A stretch of DNA of 64,000 nucleotides from positions 62,001 to 126,000 of the forward strand of contig NZ_JBALOV010000013.1 in NCBI RefSeq assembly GCF_036965045.1, read 5' to 3'. The notes beneath the pieces are model-generated. The model made no database searches. It was given only the letters and a program-made list of their open reading frames with translations, and had not been told where the DNA came from. The translations under genes were made by a program, and so were the position numbers. How positions within the stretch are numbered: position 1 is the first letter of the stretch; each line of letters begins with the position of its first letter. Positions 1-8,838 of the stretch are shown here, piece by piece. The DNA comes from Ferdinandcohnia sp036965045 (lineage in GTDB: Bacteria; Bacillota; Bacilli; Bacillales; Bacillaceae_L).

Positions 1-148
1 CAACAAAAATAACCGGTTCAGTTCTATCTGATGAGGTTGATCGAGCTTGCGCAACATCTGACGGTTGGTTTTCTGCATATACCGTTGGCGCAAGTGGCAC
101 GGTAATCGCAGACGCAAATAGTACATTTCTCCACCATTTTACATTCAT
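1..148 (-). CDS. Secreted protein, N-terminal part only
   Basis: The minus strand opens with ATG at 148 and stays open to the window edge (49 codons). AGGGGAG lies just upstream as a ribosome binding site. The protein begins MNVKWWRNVLFASAITVPLA and continues into a PTVYAEN stretch. That is a typical signal peptide: basic start, hydrophobic core and a likely cut after Ala in VYA. The mature part begins with a polar Ser/Asp/Gln linker and then enters a hydrophobic strand (EPVIFV) at the edge. Such a strand would suit a lipase or alkaline-phosphatase-like fold, but that is a guess. Family is not assignable from this fragment. Confidence 0.6.
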   Translation of the reverse strand, partial: MNVKWWRNVLFASAITVPLAPTVYAENQPSDVAQARSTSSDRTEPVIFV

Positions 149-405
149 TCATGAATCTCCCCTCTACTAAAATATAATTTTAAAATATACAGAATATTCT
201 TGAAGTGTATTTTCATTATATCAAGAATCTATTTAAAGATTAACTACAGATTATTAAGCATTTATTGCCGTATTAATAAGTTTTTACAGGAAAAAAGTAG
301 GAAAATTTTTTACATGCACCAGGAGATTGACCTCCAAAACAGGTCTAAGGTTTTGAATTTTAAAGAGAGGATTCTATTTAATTCACAGGAATTATTTTAA
401 AAACA

Positions 406-446
406 GGAAAAAAGGCCTGAATCTATTTCTAGATTTCAAGCCTTTA
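406..446 (-). terminator. Terminator of the 489-1862 gene
   Basis: An inverted repeat (arms about 411-424 and 431-445) reads AAAGGCTTGAAATCT / AGATTCAGGCCTTT on the minus strand. It is followed by a T-rich tract. One position is a G.U pair only in minus-strand RNA, which fits use by the minus-strand gene ending at 489. The 149-405 stretch beside it holds nothing I can support; an open frame there (200-400) has no ribosome binding site. Confidence 0.65.
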
Positions 447-456
447 ATAGGAAGCT

Positions 457-486
457 CGGGACATGGAACCTTTCCCTCTGTTCCAA
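457..486 (-). repeat. GGGACAG-type dispersed palindromic repeat, copy 1
   Basis: On the minus strand it reads GGAACAGAGGGAAAGG followed by TTCCATGTCCC. This is a diverged copy of the element seen at 2030, 5004, 9833 and 46813. It begins four bases after the TAG stop of the gene ending at 489. Confidence 0.6.
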
Positions 487-488
487 AA

Positions 489-1862
489 CTACAGTAGAAA
501 GTAAGCAACTAGTGTTCCGATAATTCCCATTACGATTGCAAATGGCATGTTTTGTATGGTGATTCGATATGGGCTTTGTTGAGTACTCATAGAGGTTAAA
601 GTAACAAGTAAACCGTACGTTCCTACTGTAAAGGTAGCAACTGAGCCACTAATGAGAACAAGAGCAATACTAACGGGATTCATTACGTCTAATAATGGTG
701 TAATCATACCCGCTAAAATACCAACTGTCGCGATTGGATGGATACCAAACATACTAAGGATTACAAAAATTGCTTGTATGAGGAACAAGATAAGCATCGG
801 ATAATCGGAAACATACGACAATGGCTTTTGAATCACTTCTAAAAACTCTGTATCTCCTAAACTAGTGGAAAATAAGGAAAGTGAGATAAATAATACGATA
901 AAATTTTGCATTGTATTGGTTTTCGTTTTCCAACTTTTCCATCCAATTGCCCAAAAGCTTCTCCTTCTTTTCAAGAGTAACGACCAAATGAAAGCAAATG
1001 GGAAAATAAGGATTGTTACAGTTAAAATAAAGCTTAAATTAAATAGACTTCCAATCAATATAACAAGGACTAGGAATAAGACTAATGCAAAGATAAACTG
1101 AATCATTTTTCTCACTAATACTGTTTTATTGGTTATGGATTGCTTATTACGACTTGTTTGTTCAAATTTGTATTTTTTATAATAAAAACGTCCAAAAAGT
1201 GAGTCTAATATATAGGCAATAACCGCCATCAAAATGAGCCATGGTAAGAGTGTGACATAATCTACACCTGTGGCAAATATGGAAACGGCAACCATGATCT
1301 CCAATGGACTCCATAATAGCGCTAATGAATAACCTCTTAGGGATGCTGTTGTAATAAATGAATTACGAATCTCTTTACTAAACGAAGATAAGGTGCTCTT
1401 AAGTACATCTTGTGAAATGGTGGCAGCTGATAAATTTAAAAAAGCCGCAAGAATATGCGTCGTTAAAGAACTTCGTGGATATAATTTACCAAGGTCTGCG
1501 ACATTTACTTTCATCATAAGATTCAAATTACGGTCAAATCTTCCACTCCGCACAATGCTATTCATCCAAGGCAGCATCGCTAAAAGGGTTAAAAGTGACA
1601 GATTTGAAGTTAATAAACTAGGAATGACATGAAATGACTGCCCTGTTGTAAAAAATAAATATCCCCCTATTCCTAAAAATGCTCCTCCAAGAATCTTGAA
1701 AAGCCCCGATGCCAAAGGAAATGACACAATTAGCATAAAGATTGCAAGAACTCCAAGTATGTAATTGATCGTCTCACTATCTATAAAAACATTTATCGTA
1801 TGAAGTAAGAATACAAGTGAGTAAAAAATGTAAAGATAGCGGAACAATGGAAATTGTTTCAT
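489..1862 (-). CDS. Multi-spanning membrane protein, permease-like
   Basis: The 457-residue protein is almost entirely hydrophobic, with about 11-12 predicted membrane spans and a basic loop near residues 225-245 (FYYKKYKFEQ). The last third holds a Gly-rich motif, GIHPIATVGILAG, near residue 365. It is followed by NPVSIALVLISGS and a Ser/Thr-rich helix. This arrangement resembles carriers of the ion transporter (ArsB/DcuC/CitT-like) superfamily, but I do not recognise the exact family or substrate. The start has an AAGGAGG site directly upstream of ATG. It is a single gene with its own terminator at 406-446 and a dispersed repeat right after the stop. Confidence 0.6.
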   Translation of the reverse strand: MKQFPLFRYLYIFYSLVFLLHTINVFIDSETINYILGVLAIFMLIVSFPLASGLFKILGGAFLGIGGYLFFTTGQSFHVIPSLLTSNLSLLTLLAMLPWMNSIVRSGRFDRNLNLMMKVNVADLGKLYPRSSLTTHILAAFLNLSAATISQDVLKSTLSSFSKEIRNSFITTASLRGYSLALLWSPLEIMVAVSIFATGVDYVTLLPWLILMAVIAYILDSLFGRFYYKKYKFEQTSRNKQSITNKTVLVRKMIQFIFALVLFLVLVILIGSLFNLSFILTVTILIFPFAFIWSLLLKRRRSFWAIGWKSWKTKTNTMQNFIVLFISLSLFSTSLGDTEFLEVIQKPLSYVSDYPMLILFLIQAIFVILSMFGIHPIATVGILAGMITPLLDVMNPVSIALVLISGSVATFTVGTYGLLVTLTSMSTQQSPYRITIQNMPFAIVMGIIGTLVAYFLL

Positions 1863-2029
1863 TTTTTCCTCCTTCTAAGATGTTTAAATCAAACAATCAA
1901 AGTATAGCATAGGAGGAAAAAACTACAAGATAATTACCAATTATTACTGAAAGATTATAAGATTTTCTTTCCAACCCCAGTGTCATTCACGATAAACACC
2001 ATAATCAACTGAATAAGAAACGAATTTGC

Positions 2030-2057
2030 TGGGACAATGGACCTGTCCTCTGTCCCA
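2030..2057 (-). repeat. GGGACAG-type dispersed palindromic repeat, copy 2
   Basis: The minus strand reads TGTGGGACAGAGGACAGG then TCCATTGTCCCA, starting three to five bases after the TAA stop of the histidine kinase gene. The outer GGGACA and TGTCCC arms can pair. Confidence 0.7.
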
Positions 2058-2059
2058 CA

Positions 2060-3319
2060 TTATGGGAGAGGAAAGTAAATACTGAATTGAGTCCCATCGT
2101 TTTTATTGCTTGTAACATCCAGTTTTCCATTCATTAGTTTTATGATTTTTATGACTGCCATCATCCCTAGGCCTGTCCCTTCTCTACCTTTAGTCGTAAA
2201 AAACGGCTCTCCTATATGTTTAAGCTGTTCATTCGTCATTCCTTCTCCTGTGTCTTTTATTTCAATTACGATTCCATCATTTTGTATTCTGGTACGAATA
2301 AAGAGATTTCCTCCATTTGGCATCGCTTCTATACAATTTTTCGTTAGATTTAAGAAACATTGTTGTAAAAGCTGTGGATCACCTTTCATACGGCATGGAA
2401 CAATATTTGTTTGAATATCAACACAGTTCATGTTTGCCATTGGGGTAATCACATTAATGGAACGATTAAGTTCTTGTTCAAGATCTACAATTATATGATC
2501 TTCTTGAACGGTTTTTGCGAAAGTTAAATAGTTTCCAATAATATCATTTGCACGGTCAATTTCTTGAAGTGATATTTCGATAAACAGCTTTCTCTTTTCT
2601 TCATCCCATTCATCTTTATATAACATTTGTAAGATCCCTTTTACTACGGTAAGTGGGTTTCTGACCTCATGTGAAATACTGGAGGCAAGATGACTAACTA
2701 CCTCTAATTTCTCAGCTTTAATGACCTGCATATTCATGTGAGCAAACTCTCGCAGCATTTCACAAAAATAAACAATAAAAAATGTGCTGAGTAAATGAAC
2801 TAAGAAAAAAGTGATAATGACCATATAATCAGATAGATGTAAATGCCCAAATAAAACTCGGGTTAATAAAATGAATGAGCAAAGAAGAAATGAAAAGCTA
2901 CATGCAATAAAGATTCTCTTATGCTTCATAGATCGTTCAAACGTATTCTGGAGCAGTAACAAAGCACACAAAATGACAAAACTTGTAATGACTGAAGCAT
3001 AAAATCCGCTTCCAAGTTCTCCTAAATAAAGACGAATAATGAGAGAAATAGTAACTAAAGTTAGAGCAGCTTTTCTTCCAAGGTACACACCACCGACGAT
3101 AATCGCAATCGTCCGCAAATCCATGATAATTTCATCACCAATGTGAAACGGAAATAACATACAACTTATCATTGCTATTAGTACCGAAACTAATTGAATT
3201 ACCTTTTTTAGTTTGCAAGATATATTTTTGACATTTGTTTCAATTAAATGGGGAATAAATAATAGAAAGACTACCAAAAAAAGCATATTTAATAATAATG
3301 TTTCGATATAAGTAAACAC
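2060..3319 (-). CDS. Sensor histidine kinase, KinB-like
   Basis: The protein is a membrane sensor kinase of about 419 residues. Five or six N-terminal membrane helices occupy residues 1-200, including a 5TM-LYT-type stretch with DLRTIAIIVGGVYLG. A HisKA domain follows with the phospho-acceptor in SSISHEVRNPLTVVKG, then an HATPase domain with N box (LTKNCIEAMPNGG), G1 (DTGEGM) and G2 (GREGTGLGM). Layout and length match B. subtilis KinB, which feeds the Spo0A phosphorelay. The open frame extends 40 codons upstream, but GGGGGAG five bases before GTG at 3319 marks the likely start. No response regulator lies next to it, which is usual for orphan sporulation kinases. The signal is unknown. Confidence 0.8.
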   Translation of the reverse strand: MFTYIETLLLNMLFLVVFLLFIPHLIETNVKNISCKLKKVIQLVSVLIAMISCMLFPFHIGDEIIMDLRTIAIIVGGVYLGRKAALTLVTISLIIRLYLGELGSGFYASVITSFVILCALLLLQNTFERSMKHKRIFIACSFSFLLCSFILLTRVLFGHLHLSDYMVIITFFLVHLLSTFFIVYFCEMLREFAHMNMQVIKAEKLEVVSHLASSISHEVRNPLTVVKGILQMLYKDEWDEEKRKLFIEISLQEIDRANDIIGNYLTFAKTVQEDHIIVDLEQELNRSINVITPMANMNCVDIQTNIVPCRMKGDPQLLQQCFLNLTKNCIEAMPNGGNLFIRTRIQNDGIVIEIKDTGEGMTNEQLKHIGEPFFTTKGREGTGLGMMAVIKIIKLMNGKLDVTSNKNDGTQFSIYFPLP

Positions 3320-3663
3320 CTTACTCCCCCTATTTACTGTTAGAAGATCATCATATGAAACTATCCGACACGGCCAAATGTTATATGGATATTGAATATT
3401 AAGAGAATCATCTCTTTTCTTGTCGAATAAATATTCCATTGTTAATAAATGGAACTATTATGAGGGTTAATTCGCCTTCCTAAGGATTGCTCCTATAAAT
3501 TCGTCAAAAAACAAGAATTTCCTGCTAATTTTTCGGCCATAAACTCAATTTTTATTAAATTTTACACTTAATTGTGAACGGATATTGTTTTGAAGCGAAA
3601 TGATGATTATTCATTTTAATAGAGTGCTCTCGGGGATAATCAACACCTGAGGATATTGCCACT

Positions 3664-3692
3664 ACAAAAAAGACACCTAGCAAGGGTGCCTT
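3664..3692 (-). terminator. Terminator of the DUF4145 gene
   Basis: On the minus strand AAGGCACC and GGTGTCTT form a stem around CTTGCTA, followed directly by a run of T. It lies about 25 bases downstream of the stop at 3718. Confidence 0.7.
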
Positions 3693-3717
3693 AGAAACCA
3701 TAGGTAAGTAAACACGT

Positions 3718-4824
3718 TTACTTACCCTTCAACTGCCCAAACAATCTCCCTACATTCACAACTCCGACATTTTTATATTTTCCAAGAATCACCAACTCTT
3801 TTGGAAGGTGTCCAACAGTATGGATTCCGTCTTCATTTAATTGTTCTATGAGACTTGGAATTCCAGTAAATTCGTCCTTCGTTAGTGGTATTTTTTTCAG
3901 TGCATCTGTTAGGATAATGTAATCTGACTTATAAAATAAAAAAAGGTCACCAGGTCGTTCAAGGGTAACTTTTCTACGAATCTTTTCTTCTTCAATAAAG
4001 ATTTTTAGTTCTTCAAACAATTGCTTGTCATTATTTTCATTGAATCGTTTCACATGCTTATGAAGGTTTTCGAGATTGCTAGGTAATTCACTCATGATTC
4101 GCGCCTGCTGTTCCGCACCTAATCTGATTAAAAAGGTCTCCGATTTATCAAACCGTTGTGGTAATAAAAAAGCATCACGTAGAAAATAAGGAACTTCAAG
4201 TGTGTCCCCTTTATATTCAATTGTACGAATCGTTGTGTACCCTGGCTCTGCCATTTTTTCTGGTTCAGCATCGGTTGAAGCAGAAACTTCATGGCGTGCT
4301 TTTTGATTTGTAGTTCCCTTTTTCATAGAAGCAACTAATAAACCCTCTAGTGATTTCAAACGGAGCTCCAATTCGGTAATGTCATAACGTTCTTCCTTCG
4401 GAGGTGTTGGATCCTGGTATTCCGGGACCTCAATCGATAATAAGGTGTACACTTCGACGAACCATCTGACAATCCTGTATATGGCTTCCCATGATAAAAG
4501 GGCTTCAGAAAAACGAAACTTTCGTTTGTCATGTGAGGCTTGATTACCTAGTTGACGAACTAGATGAAGAGCATCTCTTATTTCAGTTGTAAGAATTCCT
4601 TCATTATCTAAAATAGTGAGTCTCCCTTTTAATGTTATACGCGGATCTTCTTTCATTTTTTCATATTTCATTACTTGTTGAAGAATATTTTCAATAAGTA
4701 CCCTTGAATGGGTAAGCATCGTACGTGGGCTCGAAAAGATGGTATTTTCTAATTCTCTCGCTAAAAAGGCTAGTTCCTTGGATATAGGTTCTAAAAATCT
4801 ATAAAAATACGAAGATGAATTCAT
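3718..4824 (-). CDS. DUF4145 domain protein
   Basis: Residues about 10-145 are helical and contain LHLVRQLGNQASHDKRKF. This is the hallmark of the DUF4145 domain, also found near type I restriction subunits and in stand-alone proteins. A charged linker (about 150-210) precedes a C-terminal domain of unknown type that ends near helix-hairpin-like text (IHTVGHLPKELVILGKYKNV). The open frame starts at 4851, but AAAGGA lies ten bases upstream of the ATG at 4824, so I prefer that start. The gene stands alone with no restriction-modification genes beside it. Biochemical role is unknown. Confidence 0.65.
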   Translation of the reverse strand: MNSSSYFYRFLEPISKELAFLARELENTIFSSPRTMLTHSRVLIENILQQVMKYEKMKEDPRITLKGRLTILDNEGILTTEIRDALHLVRQLGNQASHDKRKFRFSEALLSWEAIYRIVRWFVEVYTLLSIEVPEYQDPTPPKEERYDITELELRLKSLEGLLVASMKKGTTNQKARHEVSASTDAEPEKMAEPGYTTIRTIEYKGDTLEVPYFLRDAFLLPQRFDKSETFLIRLGAEQQARIMSELPSNLENLHKHVKRFNENNDKQLFEELKIFIEEEKIRRKVTLERPGDLFLFYKSDYIILTDALKKIPLTKDEFTGIPSLIEQLNEDGIHTVGHLPKELVILGKYKNVGVVNVGRLFGQLKGK

Positions 4825-5003
4825 GACATGGTGTTCCTTTCCCGACCGCATAATGAAGGCCAGAATCTTTTTATATAGACTCAGGCCGTCTTTAAGATAT
4901 TTATTTTAGATGAAATGAAGAGGACAATCAATGGTTTTTACACATTTAAACGTTTTGAAATTTTTGCGTATGAGGCAAAAACCAGGATAATCCGGGTACC
5001 ACA

Positions 5004-5033
5004 ATGGGACAACAAACCTGTCCTTCTGTCCCA
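5004..5033 (-). repeat. GGGACAG-type dispersed palindromic repeat, copy 3
   Basis: Minus strand: TTGGGACAGAAGGACAGG, then TTTGTTGTCCCA. This copy lies between the DUF4145 gene and the thiamine operon, not after a stop codon that I can see. Confidence 0.65.
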
Positions 5034-5107
5034 ACCTTTGATTCATATCCCTTTTCAATTCACCTTAATTGTGTTAATTTTAATATATAATTAAATATTT
5101 TGTATTT

Positions 5108-5207
5108 TCACTAGGGGAACTCTTGATAAGAGCTGAGAAAAAAGTAGTTACTTTGAAACCCTCATTACCTGAACAGGCTTGTACCTGCGTAGGAATGTGG
5201 TAAAGGC
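5108..5207 (+). promoter_or_regulatory. TPP riboswitch (THI box)
   Basis: The stretch contains AGGGGAACTC, the invariant CTGAGA, then ACCCTCATTACCTGAACAGG and GCGTAGGAATGTGG, in the order and spacing of the TPP-sensing aptamer. It sits directly before a thiamine thiazole operon. The hairpin at 5233-5267 would be the off-state terminator, so the expected control is premature termination when thiamine pyrophosphate is abundant. Confidence 0.95.
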
Positions 5208-5232
5208 AATTTTGATTGTTTATGTACAATAC

Positions 5233-5267
5233 AAACCACTTTCCTGCATTGGAGAGTGGTTTTTTGT
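5233..5267 (+). terminator. Riboswitch-controlled terminator before tenI
   Basis: AAACCACTTTCC pairs with GGAGAGTGG across a short loop, followed by TTTTTT. It lies between the TPP aptamer and tenI, as expected for a transcription-attenuating riboswitch. Confidence 0.85.
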
Positions 5268-5330
5268 TGTGCTTTTACCGTTCTATTCCTTTTAATGCTA
5301 CAAGTAGACGAACGAAAACGGAGGAATCAG

Positions 5331-5933
5331 ATGAAATTAATCGCTGTGACAGATGATCAACACACCGTAGAAGCTCTAGCTGAAAAAATTACCACGATTA
5401 AAGATGTGATTGATTTTGTACAAATTAGAGAAAAAACAAAGTCAGTCAGAGAACTTCTAACATTAATCGAGTCTTTACTCATTAATGGTGTGGAAAAAGA
5501 AAAAATCATAATAAATGACCGCTTAGATGTTGCATTATGTATGGGCATTCCTACTGTTCACTTACCTGAGCATGGACTTCCTATACAAATGATTAAACAA
5601 CGGTACCCTCATATACGGGTTGGCTGCAGTGTTCATTCATTTGAAAAAGCAACAGAAGCTGAAATACATGGAGCAGATTATGTCCTCTATGGTCACTGCT
5701 TTGAAACAAGTAGCAAGCAGGGATTGCCTCCAAATGGGATTGAACCCATTCTACATATGAAAGAAGAAATGAAAATCCCTGTCTATGCAATTGGTGGCAT
5801 AACGCTAGAAAACATTCAATCTATCAAACTTGTTGAGGCAGATGGGATAGCACTCATGTCCAGTATTTTTAACGCTGATAATCCCCTTTTGATAACCAAA
5901 AAACTAAATGAGGCGATTCAACATGAAGAATAA
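5331..5933 (+). CDS. tenI: Thiazole tautomerase TenI
   Basis: The 200-residue protein has the TIM-barrel fold of the ThiE/TenI group. TenI isomerises the ThiG thiazole product to the aromatic carboxylate used for thiamine phosphate. It carries ADYVLYGHCFETSSKQG near residue 115, the TenI signature with the catalytic His. An IINDRLDVAL strand comes earlier, and a phosphate-binding YAIGGITLENI stretch lies near the C-terminus. ATG at 5331 follows GGAGG by six bases; the longer frame from 5256 overlaps the terminator and is not used. It is the first gene of the riboswitch-controlled thi operon and overlaps thiO by 11 bases. Confidence 0.9.
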   Translation: MKLIAVTDDQHTVEALAEKITTIKDVIDFVQIREKTKSVRELLTLIESLLINGVEKEKIIINDRLDVALCMGIPTVHLPEHGLPIQMIKQRYPHIRVGCSVHSFEKATEAEIHGADYVLYGHCFETSSKQGLPPNGIEPILHMKEEMKIPVYAIGGITLENIQSIKLVEADGIALMSSIFNADNPLLITKKLNEAIQHEE

Positions 5934-7035
5934 TTATGAAGTAGTTGTTATTGGTGGTGGGATTATTGGTTCTTCTATTGCCTATTTCTTAGCAAAGGCA
6001 CATGTAGAGGTGGCATTGTTTGAAGAGGGACAAATAGGAATGAAAACAACGAAAGCGGCTGCTGGCATGCTCGGTGCACATTCAGAAAGTGATGGTGATT
6101 ACTCCCTCTTCTTCCCTTTTGCAAGATCAAGCCAACTGGAATACACCCGTTTAAAGGATGAACTATATGAAACAAGTGGTGTTGATATTGGGTATAGGAC
6201 GGGAGGGATACTAAAGCTAGCTTTCACTAATGAAGACAAGCAAAATCTCGATTCGCTTCTTAAGCTGCCGACAGTCAAATGGTTGAACCGACATGAAGTT
6301 AAAAGGATGGAGCCTGAGATTAACGATGATGTACTAGGTGCTGCTTATATCCAAGATGATGTGAGTGTAATTCCTACCAGTACTTGTGAGGCTTTTGCAA
6401 AAGCCGCTCAGATACATGGTGCTTCTATTGTTGAAAATTGTTATGTATATGAAATCGACAAAAAGGATAGCAACTACATCGTTAAAACAGAAAAAGGCAA
6501 TGTTGAAGCTAAGCATATCGTTATAGCTACAGGGGTTTATAGCAACAAACTATTTAAGAACCTTGGAATATCTGAACAGTTATCACCTGTTAAAGGAGAA
6601 AGTTTAATCATTCAACATCACAATCAGATGTTACAGCACACGTTGTTTTACGATAAATCTTACATCGTGCCAAGAAATAAAGGCAAGCTTGTCATTGGTG
6701 CAACGATGGTTCAGGATGACTGGAATGATTCAATTAGCCTACAAAGTGTTCAATTTTTAATTGATAAAGCAAAAGAGATGCTCCCCTCTTCTATAAACTG
6801 GAAGATTGACGGATTTACTGCAGGCTTAAGACCTACCACCTTTGATGGGCATCCATTTATCGGCAGACATCCTAAGGAGGAACGCATTTTTATAGCTTGT
6901 GGCCACTTCCGGAATGGGATTCTACTTGCACCAGCAACCGGGAAAATGATCCGAGATCTTGTATTAAATAATCGGGTAAAACAAGAATGGATTGATGCCT
7001 TTCGTCTTGATCGAAGGCAAACAGCCATGATTTAG
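5923..7035 (+). CDS. thiO: Glycine oxidase ThiO
   Basis: This FAD-dependent oxidase converts glycine to the dehydroglycine used by ThiG in thiazole assembly. The N-terminus shows the dinucleotide-binding motif VVVIGGGIIGSSIAYFLA. The DAO fold ends with GLRPTTFDGHPFIGRHP and CGHFRNGILLAPATG, which close the FAD site. The 370-residue length equals that of the B. subtilis enzyme. The start is the ATG at 5923, with GAGG upstream, overlapping the end of tenI and implying translational coupling. Confidence 0.92.
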   Translation: MKNNYEVVVIGGGIIGSSIAYFLAKAHVEVALFEEGQIGMKTTKAAAGMLGAHSESDGDYSLFFPFARSSQLEYTRLKDELYETSGVDIGYRTGGILKLAFTNEDKQNLDSLLKLPTVKWLNRHEVKRMEPEINDDVLGAAYIQDDVSVIPTSTCEAFAKAAQIHGASIVENCYVYEIDKKDSNYIVKTEKGNVEAKHIVIATGVYSNKLFKNLGISEQLSPVKGESLIIQHHNQMLQHTLFYDKSYIVPRNKGKLVIGATMVQDDWNDSISLQSVQFLIDKAKEMLPSSINWKIDGFTAGLRPTTFDGHPFIGRHPKEERIFIACGHFRNGILLAPATGKMIRDLVLNNRVKQEWIDAFRLDRRQTAMI

Positions 7036-7048
7036 GGAGGTGATATAA

Positions 7049-7252
7049 ATGAGGATTAGGCTTAACGGAGAGTTTGTAGAACTCCCTGAAGAAGTAAGTT
7101 CAGTGGGTAAGCTTTTGGCACATTATAAGTTGGAAAACCGGATTGTGATTGTAGAGATCAATGAAGATATTATTCAAAAAGATGACTATAAAACAATGAA
7201 ACTCAAAAATGGGGATGTCATCGAAATCGTTCAATTTGTAGGAGGAGGATAA
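7049..7252 (+). CDS. thiS: Sulfur carrier protein ThiS
   Basis: This is a 67-residue ubiquitin-like protein ending in the Gly-Gly tail (FVGGG) that becomes the thiocarboxylate donating sulfur to ThiG. LNGEFVELPEEVSSVGKLL at the N-terminus is typical. GGAGG lies upstream, and thiG starts two bases after the stop. The adenylating enzyme ThiF that would activate it is not in this operon. Confidence 0.92.
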   Translation: MRIRLNGEFVELPEEVSSVGKLLAHYKLENRIVIVEINEDIIQKDDYKTMKLKNGDVIEIVQFVGGG

Positions 7253-7254
7253 TC

Positions 7255-8022
7255 ATGTTAACAATTGCAAATCGTACTTTTAATTCTAGACTTTTATTAG
7301 GAACTGGAAAATACCCGTCTTTTGAAATTCAAAAGCAAGCTGTGGAGGTATCAGACGCAGAAATTTTAACGTTTGCTGTAAGAAGAATGAATATTTTTGA
7401 AGAAAGTCAGCCCAATTTTTTAGAGCAATTGGACTTAACAAAATATACACTACTACCAAATACAGCAGGAGCGAAAACGGCCGAAGAGGCTGTTCGAATT
7501 GCGAAACTAGCGAAGGCTTCTGGTTTATGTGACATGATTAAGGTTGAGGTAATTGGGGATGACCGATCGCTTTTACCAGATCCAATTGAAACATTAAGGG
7601 CGTCAGAAATGCTTCTCGATGAAGGGTTTATTGTGCTACCGTATACGTCAGATGATGTAGTATTAGCCAAACGGTTGGAGGACCTAGGTGTTCATGCGAT
7701 TATGCCAGGTGCAAGTCCAATTGGTTCGGGTAAAGGAATTATTAATCCGTTGAACTTAAAATTTATTATCGAACAATCTCAGGTTCCGGTCATCATTGAT
7801 GCAGGAATCGGTTCTCCAAAGGATGTTGCCTATGCAATGGAACTTGGTGCAGAAGGAGTATTATTAAATTCAGCTGTTTCAGGTGCAAAAGATCCTGTAA
7901 AAATGGCACGCGCTGTAAAGCTTGCCTTGGAAGCAGGACGGTTAGGCTATGAAGCAGGTCGAATTGAAGAAAAAGACTATGCAGTCGCGAGTAGTCCGAT
8001 GACAGGCTTGGTTGGCTCATAA
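7255..8022 (+). CDS. thiG: Thiazole synthase ThiG
   Basis: The 255-residue (beta-alpha)8 barrel joins deoxyxylulose 5-phosphate, dehydroglycine and ThiS-bound sulfur into the thiazole phosphate. It has RLLLGTGKYPS at the start, LLPNTAGAKTAEEAVRIA, and the Schiff-base Lys in DMIKVEVIGD. The phosphate site is VPVIIDAGIGSPKD and LLNSAVSGAKDP. It is the last gene of the operon, followed by a terminator at 8053. B. subtilis continues with thiF and thiD here; both are absent. Confidence 0.95.
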   Translation: MLTIANRTFNSRLLLGTGKYPSFEIQKQAVEVSDAEILTFAVRRMNIFEESQPNFLEQLDLTKYTLLPNTAGAKTAEEAVRIAKLAKASGLCDMIKVEVIGDDRSLLPDPIETLRASEMLLDEGFIVLPYTSDDVVLAKRLEDLGVHAIMPGASPIGSGKGIINPLNLKFIIEQSQVPVIIDAGIGSPKDVAYAMELGAEGVLLNSAVSGAKDPVKMARAVKLALEAGRLGYEAGRIEEKDYAVASSPMTGLVGS

Positions 8023-8052
8023 GAATATCGGAAAAAATTTTCAATTATTAAA

Positions 8053-8107
8053 AGAGACTCCAAGCCAGTACCTAGTAGGGATTGGTTGAAGTCTCAATCT
8101 TTTTTTG
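8053..8107 (+). terminator. Terminator of the thi operon
   Basis: GAGACT (8054-) pairs with AGTCTC (about 8090-8095) with partial pairing of AAGCC/GGTT inside the loop. AATCTTTTTTT follows. Confidence 0.7.
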
Positions 8108-8115
8108 TGTAAGTT

Positions 8116-8574
8116 TTATCGATTTCCGGATCCTATACCGGTCCCGTTTCCACAGCCATCAAATCCGGTGCCTGTAGTACCTGCACCTGGACCTCCTATT
8201 AAGCCGGTACCAACTCCAGCTCCACTTCCTGCTGTTCCAGCTCCCATTGTACCAGCCCCACCGGCTCCACTAGTCCCTGTTCCCATTTCGGTAGTGCCTA
8301 CACCAGGTCGGCCTGTATTCAATTCATCACAATTTTGGCCACGGTTATCATTCATAATGTTGGTGCGACCATTGTTATTTCCATTTCTGTTATTATTTGT
8401 GTCTCTATGATTGAAACCACGATTGTTGTCTTGGTCACCTTGATTTCGTTGATTTAAAATTCTTACATCCCCATCGTTATTTTGTGTATCAAAGTTATTA
8501 TCGTTACCTGCACAACCTGCTAGTCCAACAACTAATAAGGCTGCACTTAAAAAAGATGGTACCGATTTTTTCAT
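8116..8574 (-). CDS. Gly/Asn-rich lipoprotein
   Basis: The 152-residue protein starts with a lipoprotein signal (MKKSVPSFLSAALLVVGLAG-C), with lipobox LAGC, so it should be anchored outside the membrane. The mature part has two low-complexity blocks. Residues about 25-80 are Asn/Asp/Arg-rich. Residues about 90-150 are Gly/Thr/Ala repeats of the type GAGTxGxG, broken by two Cys. AAGGGGG lies upstream of ATG. The function is unknown. The convergent DUF4183 genes next to it suggest a spore or cell-surface context, which is inference only. Confidence 0.75.
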   Translation of the reverse strand: MKKSVPSFLSAALLVVGLAGCAGNDNNFDTQNNDGDVRILNQRNQGDQDNNRGFNHRDTNNNRNGNNNGRTNIMNDNRGQNCDELNTGRPGVGTTEMGTGTSGAGGAGTMGAGTAGSGAGVGTGLIGGPGAGTTGTGFDGCGNGTGIGSGNR

Positions 8575-8838
8575 ATGTTAAGCCCCCTTATCTAATTAGA
8601 AACGTTTAAAGGAAAAATGTTTTTTAAACGCTCTTCTTTAGAATGGCTTAACTCATAATTCTTTACTTCTGTTAGATAACGGTAATAAATACGATAATAT
8701 GTATAACGTTTTGTTTTACATAGAGATTCCCAGTGCCTGTCCCCGCTTTTTAAAAAAATTGATTAGTCCGCCTAACATTTTTCACAGTCCATAAGATAAG
8801 GTGTTACGTATAATAAAAAAAAAGTCTAGGTGGTAAAG

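Noticed and set aside
200..400. Open frame of 66 codons on the plus strand
   Set aside because: No ribosome site, AT-driven composition, and it runs into the terminator of the opposite gene.
8602..8631. CGTTTAAA / TTTAAACG inverted repeat upstream of the lipoprotein
   Set aside because: A/T-only stem in an AT-rich promoter region with no T-run or partner; could be chance.
8728..8745. CAGTGCCTGTCCCC as a further GGGACAG repeat copy
   Set aside because: Only half of the element is present and no paired arm; kept as a weak match in the finding only.
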